Of a stretch of DNA of 64,000 nucleotides, positions 12,216-24,046 are shown in pieces. The notes below the pieces were generated by a model, which saw only the letters and a program-made list of their open reading frames with translations, made no database searches and was not told the DNA's origin. The first letter of the stretch is position 1. The number at the start of each line of letters is the position of its first letter. The stretch comes from Niebla homalea (taxonomy: Eukaryota; Ascomycota; Lecanoromycetes; Lecanorales; Ramalinaceae): NCBI GenBank assembly GCA_019925105.1, contig JAHGAU010000010.1, forward strand, positions 310,001-374,000, written 5' to 3'. The position numbers and the translations under genes were made by a program.

Positions 12216-14861
12216 ATGCGTTTGGACGTAAAGGTGGGCAGTTCATCGATTCAGACTATTCCCTCCCGGACGCGGTTCTAATCTGGACAACAGAGACAGC
12301 TTTTTGCCCGCTCGGAGCGGGTCAAGGGTATCGATTTTCACCCCAGCGAGCCATGGGTCTTGACAACCCTATACAGCGGTCACGCCTACATCTGGTCCTA
12401 CGACACACAAGCCATTGTCAAGACCTTTGAGCTCACAGATGTACCTGTTCGTGCAGGCCGCTTCATCGCCCGCAAGAATTGGATCGTCTGTGGCTCAGAT
12501 GACTTCCAAGTCCGAGTCTACAACTACAACACCTCCGAGAAGATCACCTCCTTCGAAGCTCACCCCGACTATATTCGCGCCATTGTCGTCCATCCTACAC
12601 AACCCTTTGTACTCACGGCGTCTGATGATATGACCATCAAGCTATGGGATTGGGACAAGGGGTGGAAATGCGTACAGGTCTACGAGGGCCACAGTCACTA
12701 TGTGATGGGGATGGCAATCAATCCAAAAGACACCAACACATTCGCGTCGGCATGCTTGGACAGAACCGTCAAGATATGGAGCTTTGGCTCAGGACACGCC
12801 AATTACACTCTGGAAGCACACGAGACCAAAGGGGTCAATCATGTGGACTACTACCCTCAAGCGGACAAGCCATATCTGCTCACTACCTCGGATGATCAGA
12901 CCGTCAAGATCTGGGATTACACCACAAAGTCTTTGATAGCCACCCTCGAAGGCCACACAAGCAATGTCTCATTCGCCTGTTATCACCCAGAGCTACCCAT
13001 CATCATTTCGGGGTCTGAAGATGGAACGGTCAAGATATGGCACGCAAACACGTACCGATTGGAGCAATCATTGACTTACGGGCTGGAAAGAGCATGGTGC
13101 GTCAGCTACCAACGCGGCAAGCAGGGCGTCGCAGTTGGCTTCGATGATGGGGCTGTTGTGGTGAAGATGGGAAGGGAGGAGCCCGCAGTCTCGATGGACA
13201 ATTCCGGTAAAATGATTTGGGCAAGGCACAGCGAGATCACCTCAGCCATCATCAAGCCCGAGAGCAGCGCAGGCGCCAAGGATGGCACCCCGATCAACTT
13301 GGGTACAAAGGATCTCGGCAACTGCGAGATCTACCCCCAGACTCTCACCCACTCGCCTAATGGTCGCTTCGTGTCGGTTTGCGGAGACGGCGAATACATC
13401 ATCTACACTGCCCTTGCATGGCGAAATAAAGCCTTTGGCTCCGCCCAAGATTTCGCCTGGGGCGTCAACACAAAAACCAACGACTACGCCATCCGTGAAT
13501 CCAGCCTCACCGTCAAAATCTTCACCAACTTCAAAGAAAAAGGCGGCGGCGGCATCGACGTCGGCTTCCAAGCTGAAGGTCTCTCGGGCGGCCACCTCCT
13601 CGGCGTTCGCGGCCAAGGCGGCATCGGCCTCTTCGATTGGGATACCGGCGCCCTGGTCCGCCGCATCGAGGTCGACCCCAAATCCGTCTACTGGTCGCCC
13701 TCTGGCGAACTCGTCACCCTCGCCTGTGATGAAACCTTCTACGTCCTCCGCTTCTCGCGCGAGAATTACGAATCTGGTCTCTCTGCGGGCTTGGCCGATG
13801 AAGATGGTGTGGAATCCGCCTTCGAGGTCGTCACCGACATCAACGAGTCCGTCACTACAGGGCAGTGGGTAGGCGACTGCTTCATCTACACCAATACTAG
13901 CAACCGGCTCAACTACCTCGTCGGCGATCAGACTTACACCGTAAGCCACTTCGACCAAGCAATGTATCTGCTGGGCTACCTCCCCTCCCACGGTCGCGCC
14001 TACATCGCCGACAAAGATGTCGGTATCACATCCTACACCCTCTCTCTATCCGTTGTGGAATACCAAACCCTCGTCCTCCGCGGCGACATGGACACGGCTG
14101 CCGATATCCTCGCTACCAGCATCAAAGACGATGAGAAGAACAAGATCGCCCGCTTCCTTGAAGGGCAAGGGTATAAAGAGATGGCTCTCGAAGTGGCCAC
14201 CGACCCCGAACACCGCTTCGATCTCGCGCTGGCGTTGGGGAATCTACCGATTGCGCTAGACATTGCGAGGGAGGCGGATGTGGAGCATCGATGGAAAACG
14301 GTGGGGGATGCCGCCATGGGAGCGTGGGATTTGAAGCTCGCGGAGGAGTGTTTTGGTAATGCGCATGATCTGGGGAGTCTCTTGCTGCTGGCCACGGCAA
14401 CGAATAATGCCGCTGCGTTGAAGAAGTTGGCAGGCCAGGCGGATGAGGCGGGCAGTCATAATATTGCGTTCAGCTGCCTGTGGTATCTGGGGGATGTGGA
14501 TGGGTGTCTAAATCTCTTGCTGCGCACGAACCGGACGGGCGAGGCGGTGCTGTTCGCGCAGACGTATCGGCCGGGGCGGTGTCGGGAGGTTGTCGCTGTG
14601 TGGAAGAAGGGGTTGGAGAAGGGTGGGAAGGCGAAGGTGAGTCGGATGTTGGGCGTCCCGCCAGCGAAGGGGGAAGATGACGGTGATGAGGAATTGTTCC
14701 CTGAATGGGATGAATATCTGCGGCTGGAGACGGAAGGGAAGAATGGGGTCTTGGTTGATGTCGCTGAGGCTGGGGAGGAAGATGGAGTAAATGGCGAGAC
14801 AGTCCGGGATGCGGAGGGGGAGGCCGGAGAGGATGCGAAGGAGGTGGAAGCTGAGGCCTAA
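12216..14861 (+). CDS. SEC27: Coatomer beta' subunit (beta'-COP)
   Basis: Beta'-COP is a WD40 subunit of the COPI coat that drives retrograde Golgi-to-ER transport and recognises dilysine cargo tails. Exon 1 (12216-12233) encodes only MRLDVK. The intron (12234-12293, 60 bp) is followed by exon 2 (12294-14861), for 861 aa in all, the usual length. The start of exon 2 (RQLFARSERVKGIDFHP) is the family signature. An N-terminal WD40 propeller follows, with repeats ending in IWSYD, LWDWD, IWSFG, IWDYT and IWHAN, then the second propeller and an alpha-solenoid region (YQTLVLRGDMDTAADILATS). The acidic C-terminal tail is variable. The very short first coding exon is typical and easily lost by gene finders. 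Confidence 0.96.
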
Positions 14862-15161
14862 TCCACTGTGTTCCGGTTAGACATGTCATACGTAGCAATT
14901 TGCCGAGAAATCACTGAGTTTCAGTCACCGAGGTTTGTCGTGAAATGATGTTCACTTCATCGGCATGCCTATTGATACACACTCTCCCATCTAGACTCCT
15001 CATTGCCATCAGTCCTGTGGGCTTATCACATGCTCTTTCGTAACCATATCTCATCGCGGCGACATCACTCGAAACACGCGGTCCTCATCCCATCCATTGT
15101 CAATTCCTTTCTTACCCGCAACTCCATCTACCCTGGAGCTGCTATACCTACCTCTTCTCTC
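14862..15161. other. Convergent 3' spacer
   Basis: 300 bases between the convergent beta'-COP and HAUS6-like genes. No coding signal was seen. Confidence 0.5.
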
Positions 15162-17404
15162 TCATCCATTCCCTGAACCCCCTGCAACACCATCCCTCCC
15201 CTCACCCCCTGCAACACCATCCCTCCCCTCACCCAGCCTAGCAAGCGGACTCTCCCCACCCACCCCGACATCCCCATTTTCACCCGCACCGGCACCCGCT
15301 CCATCAAAGCTCTCCCTCGGACTGTTCCCCACCTTGGGCCGACTCCTGAACACGCTATCATACCCGGCCCCAGGACTCATCACATCCTCCTCCTCCCCTT
15401 CCGCCCCACCCGCAAACTCCTTGATGCCGCCCATCCCGTTACCATGAGGCTTTCTCGGCGTCTCAAATTGATTTGTTGGGTAAACGTTCTTCGACATCCG
15501 CCTTGAATGCCGCTTTGCTGCGGCTTTGGGTTTCGTCGAAGGGAGGAGGGATATTGACTGCCGGGTTCGTTCGTGGAGGTTGAGGAGTGGAGTAGGTTCC
15601 GTGGTGGTCTGCGAGGCGTTTTGGTGAAAGGGGAGCTTGGCAGGAGACGGAGAGGAGTCTGGTAGACGGCTGGCAAAGGCCATGGACTGGCGGGTCCGTT
15701 CGAGGAGGGAGAGAGGGGGTTTGGCTTGTGGTGTTGGAGCAGCGTTGAGGGTGAGGGCGATGATGCGGGCGGCGGTGGCGTCGTCTTCTGAGGGTGCTGA
15801 TCCTGAAACTTGGTCGGAAGTGGGTGGCCCTGAGCCATTGGAAGCGGCCGTGGAATCGAATACTTTGGTAGGGGACGTTGTAGGCGTATCAGGGTTGCCA
15901 ATGGGTGATGTTATGTTGTTCACACCCTCTTGGGCGTCATTGTTGGAGATGTCACAGGAGGAAGTTTGCACGAATAGATTGGTGTCTTCCTCGAGCCGCA
16001 TGGTCAAGTCCTGTTCATTGATCTCAGAGAAGCCCGAATTGTCATCAGTCCCATTTGGACTACCACTGAGGGTCGGCGAGTAGAGCTGCGACGGGTGACG
16101 CTTCAGGAAATCTAGGCCTGCCTTGACAGGCGAAGCTGCTTTGATATTCGGTGAACGACCTTTGACAACATGCCCGACATTTTCCCGACGCCATGAGGGA
16201 CTGTCAGCGTCTCGCGTACTTTCTAATCTTGGAGGAATTTCGCTCTTCCTTGGACTCTTCCTTGGACTGAACACCGATTCTTTCTCTTTCTTCAAGAGGG
16301 AGCTAATTGTCCCTGGTTTCGGTGATGGCAAGTCCACCTTCTGTGGAGACTCAAGCTTTGCATGCTTCTGCATCTCGGCCTTGAAGTCTTTCCATTGCTT
16401 GACGCGTTCTTTTTGGGCCCTGACCCTTCTTTCCAAGTCCTGGAGCAGCCCAATTGGCACGTCAGATGCATGGCTGTTAGTCGTATCTTCGTCCACATCC
16501 TTCCAAACCTCAGAGAAGGGCCGGTCGAGAAGCGTGTCCTTTACGGGCTTTCCCTCGCCTTGGGTGATGATTTCAAGGTATCTTCCGTCCCCTTGCCAAT
16601 GCTCACCGAATTGCTTGGTCACACGCGCCACCGTCACCTCGGCCGCGACATTCTTGTCCAAGAATGCCTGCGTCTCTACCACATTGTCAAACTTGCGATT
16701 AAGCTCTTTCTCTCTCAGATCCAGTACCCCGCCGAAAGCCAGATACCGTGCCCTCAGCTCAGCCTTGTGTTTCAATATGCCACGCAGGGATGCTCGATGC
16801 GCTATCGCCAACGGCAAATACGAGCGACTTTCTTTAGCAGCCACTGTATCCGCTGTGCACAGTCGCTGAGCAATGCTACCCTTCCCATCTTGTCCCACCG
16901 CAACGACTTTCCGCAGAACTAGGCTAGAGAATGCAGCAAGCAGCTCGAGAAACTTCTCGCCCTTGCAGTCGTCAAACATCGTCTTTCGCAGGATGACAAC
17001 CTTGCCTAGCGTTCCATTCATCTTCAATTGATTGAGGCAGCGGAATAGTGCGGCTCGCAGGTTGAGGGACTGAAGGGGCTCGTAGGCTGGGAAGAACATG
17101 CGGAGTTTCTAGTCTCTGCGTCAGACTTGCAACGGAAAATGACGATGCCCGTATGGCGAATTCTTGAGCTTACGTCCTCTGTCTCTTTGGGATCCCAGAT
17201 TTCGAACAACCGGTAGAGAGTCCATTCGGCATACTGGATGCGGACCTTTTGGTTCGGCCCGTTGTCCCTCGTAATCAGTGTTTGCGCGTCGGTGGAAGGC
17301 CAGTCGGGCTTCCGATCGAGGTCCAGAAGGCGCAGATTGGCGAGAAGGGTATTGAGTGCCGGCTGTGAGGGCGGGGCATTGCCTGGTGTTTTTTGTTTAC
17401 TCAT
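15162..17404 (-). CDS. HAUS augmin-like complex subunit 6 homologue
   Basis: Two exons, 17404-17174 and 17108-15162, give 725 aa. The intron 17109-17173 (65 bp) has a GTAAGC donor and phase 0. Augmin nucleates branched microtubules by recruiting gamma-tubulin complexes to existing microtubules. The N-terminal 150 residues match the HAUS6 N-terminal domain: a WTLYRLFEIWDP segment, FFPAYEPLQSLNLRAALFRC, then GKVVILRKTMFDD, and GEKFLELLAAFSSLVL, which corresponds to the GGPKFIHLMYHFA strand of animals. Residues about 150-330 are a charged helical region. The rest is Ser/Pro-rich and disordered. I took ATG 17404 because the frame upstream has only a GTG. The final residues are a tandem duplication (EGRDGVAGG twice). 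Confidence 0.8.
15177..15236. repeat. Tandem duplication of about 27 bp
   Basis: A unit of about 27 bases (CCCTGCAACACCATCCCTCC and seven more) occurs twice in a row. It encodes the repeated EGRDGVAGG near the C-terminus of the HAUS6-like protein. Confidence 0.8.
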
Positions 17405-18012
17405 GTTGGTGGTGATTACCAAATCGCCCACTCGTGACACTTTTCCCTATGCCCCAAATCCTGCGGGACCATGCCGATTGCAGTCATGAGTAGGGAGCGC
17501 TGAGATAAGTGGAGCACCCGTGGAACGATATGCCTTTGTGGTAGCAGTTATTATTCACGATTCACGAGACGCGAGGGCGGGGAAGGAAGTGCTCTTACGG
17601 CGGTCACTTGTCTCAAGTCCGCATCTAAATTCAGGGGTCATTAGCGAGATCTTACGGAGTAGATGAGTATCAGCATTATACTTTGCTTTGAGAAGTTTGA
17701 CTGCTTTTCGATGTAAGAAAAGATAGTATATTATGTTGCTGAGTCTACTGCTTCGTCTTGTCGTGTCAAAAGCGGATATTGTATTCACCACTGATCCTCT
17801 CTCACAAGCAGAAGTTGCAACCTATACTATAGCAATGCCATGCTGTGGGGAAGCTGCTTGATGAGAGAAAATGTGAAACTGAAGGCTCTGCCCAGACCCT
17901 GGTCGAAATCATGGAACAATATTATCAAGTAGGTGTACCGTCGTTAAAAGCGCTGAGGTATATGTATTAATTCAAGTCCGTGGATCAACGGGCACTGATG
18001 ATACATGTTGCT
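17405..18012. other. Intergenic spacer, no gene seen
   Basis: 0.6 kb between two co-directional minus-strand genes: upstream of the HAUS6-like gene and downstream of the F-box gene. Nothing supportable is seen. Confidence 0.5.
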
Positions 18013-19716
18013 TTACCCTTGTCGACATTTTCTTGATCGAAGATTGTACTTTTCGCATAACTGAGGCTTCGCATTCTCCTCGGTTACTTTGGATCCGTCC
18101 TCTAGATTTTCACCGGAAAGTGGGCACAGCCCCTCTATAGACTCGCTGAGACTAACAACCACTTTGGCAAAATTTTCACGCATTGCTGTCAAGGCCCGTA
18201 GGTTTTGCGGATCTCCTTCGCTGAGACACCTGGCCTGGCACTCGATCGCTTGCCGATTTAGTATCTGAAGCTCTCCCACAATACTGGACGCTTGCCCGAG
18301 CCAATCCTCAACAACATCGACTGCCGCTGTAAGATCCATAGGCCTTGAGTCTCGTGACGTCCCCCTGGTGATTCTTTCGCCTGCGGAAAGGATATTCCGA
18401 CACATGGTCCAGATTGCTTCCTCAAGCTTGTCGGATTGGTAATCGCACTTGCTCGCTTGAAGCACATCCATGTTCATCTCTGGGTTACCTTCCTCTGGTC
18501 GGAGAGTGATGGTCCAAAAGAGCCTCGGAAGCATGACAAAAAACAATGTCCAAATGGGTTGCGTTATAAGTTGCCATTGCGACCTCAGTAGCCTTGCCCA
18601 GACCAATCTGTTCGCTGACTGACAATTCTGCAGGTGCTCGAGTAGTGTTTGCTTCGAATACAACCGAATCACACCAATATCCTTGGCGCAAGACTCGATA
18701 TAGTGCTCTGGAGGCGGGGTATGCTCGTTTGCTTCAACATCAATACCTCCTGGCAACGAATATTGGCAGTAGGGCGACCTTCTAAAGACTCTATCATGTT
18801 TTCCTTCATGATTCTCACAACAGTATGTACATGCGCTGCAGTGCAGACCATACTCGACCTGTGACGCTTTGAAATTCAATACCCCAAGTCTTATGATACA
18901 CATGTTACGATCCGAGCGGTACCACAAATGGCCAGGCGTCCACGTCAGATCCTTCCCCCAGCGCAAGTCCTTGCCTTTCTGTGTGCCAAGTCGTCTTGCT
19001 TCCATCCGACTAACCAAGCGCCGTTTCTTGGTGAACTTCTTCACCGTCCCCTGATCGTTCGAGTACTTGCCTGGTAGAGTTTCCAGGATTGGTAAGTCAC
19101 TAAGGAATTTTTGGGGCACCCCATATTGCCGCTGTGCCTCTGTAGGCGTGATCGGCCGGAACTCGGGGTCGACCTCCAGGCAGCGAGGACAGCAGCGCTG
19201 CATCCCTGGCATAAAGACATTGACCGCGAAACGGCTACACACAGCACATTGAGAGTTTGTCAGGACGTAATACATCCGCTGAAGAGCGAAATGAGGCGCT
19301 AACTGCGTTGAAACGAGTAAATAACAGAAGTCAGGTGCCCTTCCTACCAGGACCTGATATTCCGGCGTGTTTCGAAGGACTTGCAGAAAGTGAGAATTTG
19401 AAGTACGAAAGGCCCGTAAGCTGATAAGGTCCAGCTGCAGTATGATCATCCTCAGAATCTCCGTTGGAAGATTGAGAGATCCAAGAGGGTTCCGGCGATG
19501 CATAGAGGTTCTGTGCTCCTCGGGAGACAAACACATGCGTTCGGGTCGAACAATCCTTGGAACAATCCATTTTGGGCTCCCCAGAGTCAGGGTGTCGCCA
19601 GCATTATCCATACCGAAAAGATTCAATTTGCAGTGCTCAAGCATGACATCCATGTCAAAGCCACTGTGAGCTCTTTCTGCGGATAGTTTCAGCGTCTGAG
19701 AGAGTAGGTCTTCCAT
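18013..19716 (-). CDS. F-box protein with Cys-rich zinc-binding-like segments
   Basis: A single-exon frame of 567 aa from ATG 19716. Residues about 78-115 (LGSLNLPTEILRMIILQLDL, then SLRAFRTSNSHF) form an F-box, the Skp1-binding motif of SCF ubiquitin ligases. It is followed by CAVCSRFAVNVF...RCCPRCLEVDPEF and, later, LHCSACTYCCENHEG...YCQY. These paired CxxC motifs suggest zinc binding and are common in F-box proteins of filamentous ascomycetes. No WD40 or LRR substrate domain is seen, so the substrate is unknown. It is divergent from the Cue1-like gene, with 230 bases between start codons. Confidence 0.75.
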   Translation of the reverse strand: MEDLLSQTLKLSAERAHSGFDMDVMLEHCKLNLFGMDNAGDTLTLGSPKWIVPRIVRPERMCLSPEEHRTSMHRRNPLGSLNLPTEILRMIILQLDLISLRAFRTSNSHFLQVLRNTPEYQVLVGRAPDFCYLLVSTQLAPHFALQRMYYVLTNSQCAVCSRFAVNVFMPGMQRCCPRCLEVDPEFRPITPTEAQRQYGVPQKFLSDLPILETLPGKYSNDQGTVKKFTKKRRLVSRMEARRLGTQKGKDLRWGKDLTWTPGHLWYRSDRNMCIIRLGVLNFKASQVEYGLHCSACTYCCENHEGKHDRVFRRSPYCQYSLPGGIDVEANEHTPPPEHYIESCAKDIGVIRLYSKQTLLEHLQNCQSANRLVWARLLRSQWQLITQPIWTLFFVMLPRLFWTITLRPEEGNPEMNMDVLQASKCDYQSDKLEEAIWTMCRNILSAGERITRGTSRDSRPMDLTAAVDVVEDWLGQASSIVGELQILNRQAIECQARCLSEGDPQNLRALTAMRENFAKVVVSLSESIEGLCPLSGENLEDGSKVTEENAKPQLCEKYNLRSRKCRQG

Positions 19717-19946
19717 GTTCAATCTTTGACTGCCAACGGTTTGCTATGCTCAGGTGGTGGAGGAGATGATATGAGCACAAAGGAAGGGAAACGCCAAATC
19801 AGTCACGTGTCTTCACCATTATCCGAATCCTTATCTCCATTGCGGCAATTCGACCTCACATACATCCCAATCTCCCCCACCAAGGCTGGTCGAACTTTCT
19901 GCCTCATCAGCATCCTCCTCCCTTGTCCCAATCCCCAAACCTAAAA
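19717..19946. promoter_or_regulatory. Shared divergent promoter region with CACGTG
   Basis: Only 230 bases separate the start codons of the F-box gene (-) and the Cue1-like gene (+), so both promoters must lie here or overlap the coding ends. A palindromic CACGTG, a possible bHLH site, is at 19804-19809. Its use is an inference. Confidence 0.4.
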
Positions 19947-20610
19947 ATGTCCGACCCCGACCAAACCGTCTCTATCCCCTCCCTCCTCCTCCTCGCCGCG
20001 CTTGGTGCCCTCGCAGTGAAATACTTCCTCTTCCCCTCCCCATCCTCCCCCTCCACCTCCGCCAGAAATCCCACCACTACGCGGGGCCAAGCGAACCCTG
20101 CCGACGTGGAACAAGTCGCCAACATGTTCCCACAGATCCCGCGGCGGGACATAATGTGGGACCTGCAGCGGAACGGGGGCAGCGTGTCAGGGACCACGGA
20201 GAGGATATTGGGGAGAGGCGGGTTAGAAACTGTGAGTTCCATTCATGTTGTTCCCCCGCTTCGATGTGCGGGGGGGTTCTCCGGGATAAGCTTTTTTCGC
20301 TGATCCTGCGCGTTCGCAGCCTCCGCCGACGTTTCAACCGATGAACATTCCATCCCCGGGCGCCGTGCGACCGAGCACGGGTACCCCGCAGCAGCAGCAG
20401 TCGAAGCAGGAGTATGTGGATCTGATCAAGCGGTATAAACTGGAGGGGAAGGTGGGGAAAGAATTGGAGGCGCAGGAGGGCAGCTCGCGGACGTGGAGTC
20501 CGAATAAGGATGAGAGGCAGGCTGCGCTGCAGAGGCGGAGGGAGGAGATGGTCCTGAATGCGAGGAGGAAGATGGAGGAGAAGGATAGAAGGGGAGCAGG
20601 AAGTGCTTGA
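19947..20610 (+). CDS. Cue1-like ER membrane CUE-domain protein
   Basis: Two exons (19947-20231 and 20320-20610) give 191 aa. The intron 20232-20319 has a GTGAGT donor and a GCAG acceptor. Residues about 8-29 form one hydrophobic N-terminal segment (SIPSLLLLAALGALAVKYFL). A CUE domain follows at about 50-90, with the MFPQIPRRDI motif that contacts ubiquitin and the downstream RILGRGGLE. The C-terminus (KQEYVDLIKRYKLEGKV, then charged helix) sits where yeast Cue1 has its Ubc7-binding region. Cue1 anchors and activates Ubc7 at the ER membrane for ERAD. The architecture supports that role. The Ubc7-binding assignment is inference from position and helicity. Confidence 0.78.
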
Positions 20611-22139
20611 AGATTGGGCGCAAGCTCATTGTGTTGGATTTCGGGATTGCGAGCGCATTGTACGGTGTTCACTGTGCGAGGCAGTGGGGGACTTTGACTT
20701 TGACGTGCGAGCGATGCACATATATCACAAGCTATACCGTAATTACGACCCCTCAATTGGCACTTCAATTAATTAGACGGTAATGACCACGTTACCTCCA
20801 CTGAAGCCTCGTCATTGGGTGGCGTGCAGTATCCCAAGACACACTTCCAGTTTGAAGGACCATTGTCCAAGCCTACACTGAACGTCCCTATTCTCACCTT
20901 CCAATAGTTTCCAATGTACTTGCACTTGCGGTGCGCGTCTCATCGACGGCAACGTAATGGGTCAATTGCATGGCGAAGTTGTCCGGTGTTTGATAGCGCT
21001 GCAGCAAGACTTGCTGGGCGTCATCAAAGTCGCAACTGTGCGATGTGTTCACAGGAGGCAGTTGGGAGGCGGCGGGGGACCATACAAGACGGCAAGCAGC
21101 TGCTGGACTGATGCTGTTATCGTTGAAAAGAAACCGGATGGATGTTTTCAGAGTGCGAGCGATGTCGCGGGTGTTATTTGCGCTATTGGGAGGTAAGGCT
21201 CGAGTTTGGTCTCAGATGTAAAAGGAGCTGATTGTGAAGAAGTTCGAATCGCTTTGAGCGTATGTAAGATCAGAACGAAACGTAGTCAGACCCAAGAATA
21301 GAATAGCAATTGAAGGGCGAAAATATCGCAGCATAGCTATAATGTGATTGATTCCAGGATTACTATTGAGTAAAAAGAAAAACAGAGCTGATGTCTCCGA
21401 ACTTATAGCAAAAGTCATCATCTACATTGACGTTCAGAAACATGCTTATTGTTCTGTCTAATTGTAAACCCGGGCGGGTGAACAGGTGACTTGATCAACG
21501 ATGGACTTCTCCAAAAGGCAGTGCGCAGAGCGGCAGTGCGCAGAGCGGCAGGGCCGGACTTTAAATCTTTGTCTTTACCAAGACTGCCAGATCTTCGTAA
21601 TCTGTCTAGGATCATGAGCAGCAACCTGTTGCGTGTCCGAAGCGTGATATCTGCCCGTCGTGTACCGCGGCTGAGAAGGCTTGTCAGAGCCTGTCCATCA
21701 CCCGCCTGAAGTGCTTGATGGAGATTGTTAAATCAAATTGGCAAAACTTCGTAACCTGCCGAAGAGGATCTATGAGAATACACTTTCAGAGATATGCATT
21801 CGGCGCTAGATCATCTTCCTGGTAGCTGAGCGCCATACGAGTAAACCCTAAGCCCATTGTTGGGTGAAGGACCAATTGCACTCGCCTGTATTCCTCACCG
21901 GTTTCTAGACCTCATGATTGCCTGCTGAAATGGCTAGATAATTGAGCGCAGACGAACATTCAGGTCGGCGGGTGATCGTCAAGCCATAGGATGATTGCAT
22001 CTGGAGCCATTCAGAGAGCCGCGACGCCGGACTTCCAGTAGAGGCAACTCCAAAGCCTACACCATAGGGGTTTCCGTTATTGGCCGGAATTTACAGCCCA
22101 CAGGATGGGGTGCAGTGGTTGATACGACCCGATCATCCA
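20611..22139. other. Convergent spacer of 1.5 kb, no gene seen
   Basis: This lies between the convergent Cue1-like and thioesterase genes. A 15-base unit (GCAGTGCGCAGAGCG) is repeated twice at about 21525-21554. No coding frame with a recognisable domain was found. Confidence 0.5.
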
Positions 22140-22676
22140 TCACAATTTGGCCTTTGAAACCTCCGTTTCTTTAGGTGGCACGTACACAGAGTCTACACCT
22201 GGCACATGAACCTTGCCATGTTCGCAGGTGGCAATAATTTTGCCAACATTTCCTTGGTCATCGACCTTCCTCATCACGCCCCTAAGATGTGCCATTCTCT
22301 TTCCGACCTTGACCAATTCCGAATAGACCTCCACGGTATCGCCTTCTCGGGAAGAGTCTAGGAATGCGATGTTCAGTGTCCTGCTCACACCCACCATAGT
22401 CCAGAACCCTTGAGCTCGCACCAAGGCAAGAGGCAACGATGTCATTGTATCAAAGATGATGGCATAGGCACCTCCGTGCATATTTCTCATCTGGTTGCAG
22501 AGATTTGAAGTGATGATATGACGGGTGGTCACATTCGGATGAGGCGACATAGAGGCAGCGATAACTTTCAAGCTCTTGAGGCAAGCAGCATCGCTGCCTT
22601 CATAACCCTCTGGACACATTGCCGCTGCAAATTCTTGCACCACCGTAAGTGGCTCCATGATTTCCTTGGGTGACAT
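22140..22676 (-). CDS. Hotdog-fold acyl-CoA thioesterase (PaaI/ACOT13-like)
   Basis: Single exon, 178 aa, ATG at 22676. The core NQMRNMHGGAYAIIFDTMTS is the hotdog thioesterase signature: an HGG turn followed by a helix with the acidic FDT residue. VSRTLNIAFLDSSREGDTVE is the typical next strand pair. ACOT13/Them2-type enzymes hydrolyse medium- and long-chain acyl-CoAs. The true substrate cannot be read here. There is no obvious targeting peptide and the length is normal. It ends 0.2 kb before the transposon block. Confidence 0.8.
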   Translation of the reverse strand: MSPKEIMEPLTVVQEFAAAMCPEGYEGSDAACLKSLKVIAASMSPHPNVTTRHIITSNLCNQMRNMHGGAYAIIFDTMTSLPLALVRAQGFWTMVGVSRTLNIAFLDSSREGDTVEVYSELVKVGKRMAHLRGVMRKVDDQGNVGKIIATCEHGKVHVPGVDSVYVPPKETEVSKAKL

Positions 22677-22890
22677 GTTGCGGTCTCTGTGCCTTGAGAA
22701 TTCGAATCCGAGATGTCAAGTCGCAATTGTTAAGGATTTTCTAGACGCCAATGCGATGAGGGACCCCAGTTATTGAAAATTACATAGCTAATGCAGCTCA
22801 TTATCATCATGGCTCACGAATGTAGTCCCAAGGTACCTCGTACCCTCGTACCTGAATACATAGCCGAAGCTTTTCTTTCTTCGCACTAGT

Positions 22891-22934
22891 GGCAGTTTCT
22901 ATAGTTCAGGCGTTTTGTATTTTTGTAACGGTAG
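22891..22934 (+). repeat. Left terminal inverted repeat (44 bp)
   Basis: Begins GGCAGTTTCTATAGTTCAGG and is identical over 44 bases to the reverse complement of 26322-26365. It retains unmutated CpA and TpG, unlike the interior. Confidence 0.9.
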
Positions 22935-23887
22935 CGCGGCCCCGCTATTCTCAGGGTGCACGGGCTAACTGAGGCGTAAATCACACTTAAATTAAGTATA
23001 ATTTACGCCTTGTACCGCCTTTATAAATATAATTTACGGAGACCTCATTATTATCGATTTTTTAAAATTTAAGACGTCGCCGTTACTTATATTTTAAAGC
23101 TATATATAAAGCTTATTTTCCACCCTTATTGCGGCCGTTTTTAATTTTATTATTATTATTATTAACCTTATTATCGCTATCCTTACCGTTATTACCGCTT
23201 AATATTAAAGCCTTAAGGTTATAACCGGCTTTATTAAACTATTTAAGGGCTTTTATTATATTTCGCTATTGTATTAAGCCAGTAATCTTACGTAAAGTAC
23301 TTATAAATTGCTTATTAACTTTATTACGTTTATTAATATCTTAATTAATTATTATTTTATTTATATTATAAAATATATTTTTAATATTATTAAAGACCTT
23401 TCGGATTTTAAGGAAATATTTATTTAAATTACCCGGCTTATTATATATATTTTTTATAACGTATTCCGTTATTATATATATTTTTTATAACGTATTCCGT
23501 TATTATTATTTTATAAATTTTAAATCCGGAATCTTTAAATATATTAACTTATATATCTTAATTCAATTTTTTAATAACGTTAATAAGGAAATTAAATTAA
23601 AAAAAATATTTATAAAGGAGTTAATATTAACGATAGAATAGGTAATTATATAAAAGCTTATTACCTAATTCATATAATAAATTCTTACCTAAGTTATTAA
23701 TTAAAAACCACTTATAAAGTTTAAGTTTTCAACTTACCTTTTATAATAACCTTATAATCTTTTTTCAGCTCGGTAATAATAAGGTTTTATATAGGGCCGG
23801 GGAATTTAATTAAATAGGGGTAATCTTTATATTTAACCCTTAAATAAGACCTTTATTTTACTTTTACATCCCGGACTCGTTATTTGT

Positions 23888-24046
23888 CACGAGCATGTAC
23901 ATAGTGATAGGACACTGTCCTATGGATAGGACACGTACATAGTTAGTAGTTTGTCCCTTCAGGACAAACGATCATTCATATATACATTGATCACTTTACC
24001 ACTTTGTCCATTATATGCTCTGTACCCATTACATTATTCCTATTAA
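23888..24046. mobile_element. Nested non-RIP insert with hairpins (MITE-like)
   Basis: An island of about 160 bases with normal CpA and TpG content inside the RIP-like block, so it most likely inserted afterwards. It contains the palindrome ATAGGACA-C-TGTCCTAT (23907-23923), a second hairpin GTTTGTCC-CTTCA-GGACAAAC (23949-23969), and paired copies of GATAGGACAC (23906, 23925) and GTACATAG (23897, 23935). There is no coding capacity. The boundaries are approximate. Confidence 0.5.

Noticed and set aside
13242..13991. 249-aa minus frame inside beta'-COP
   Set aside because: Antisense shadow of a highly conserved coding exon.
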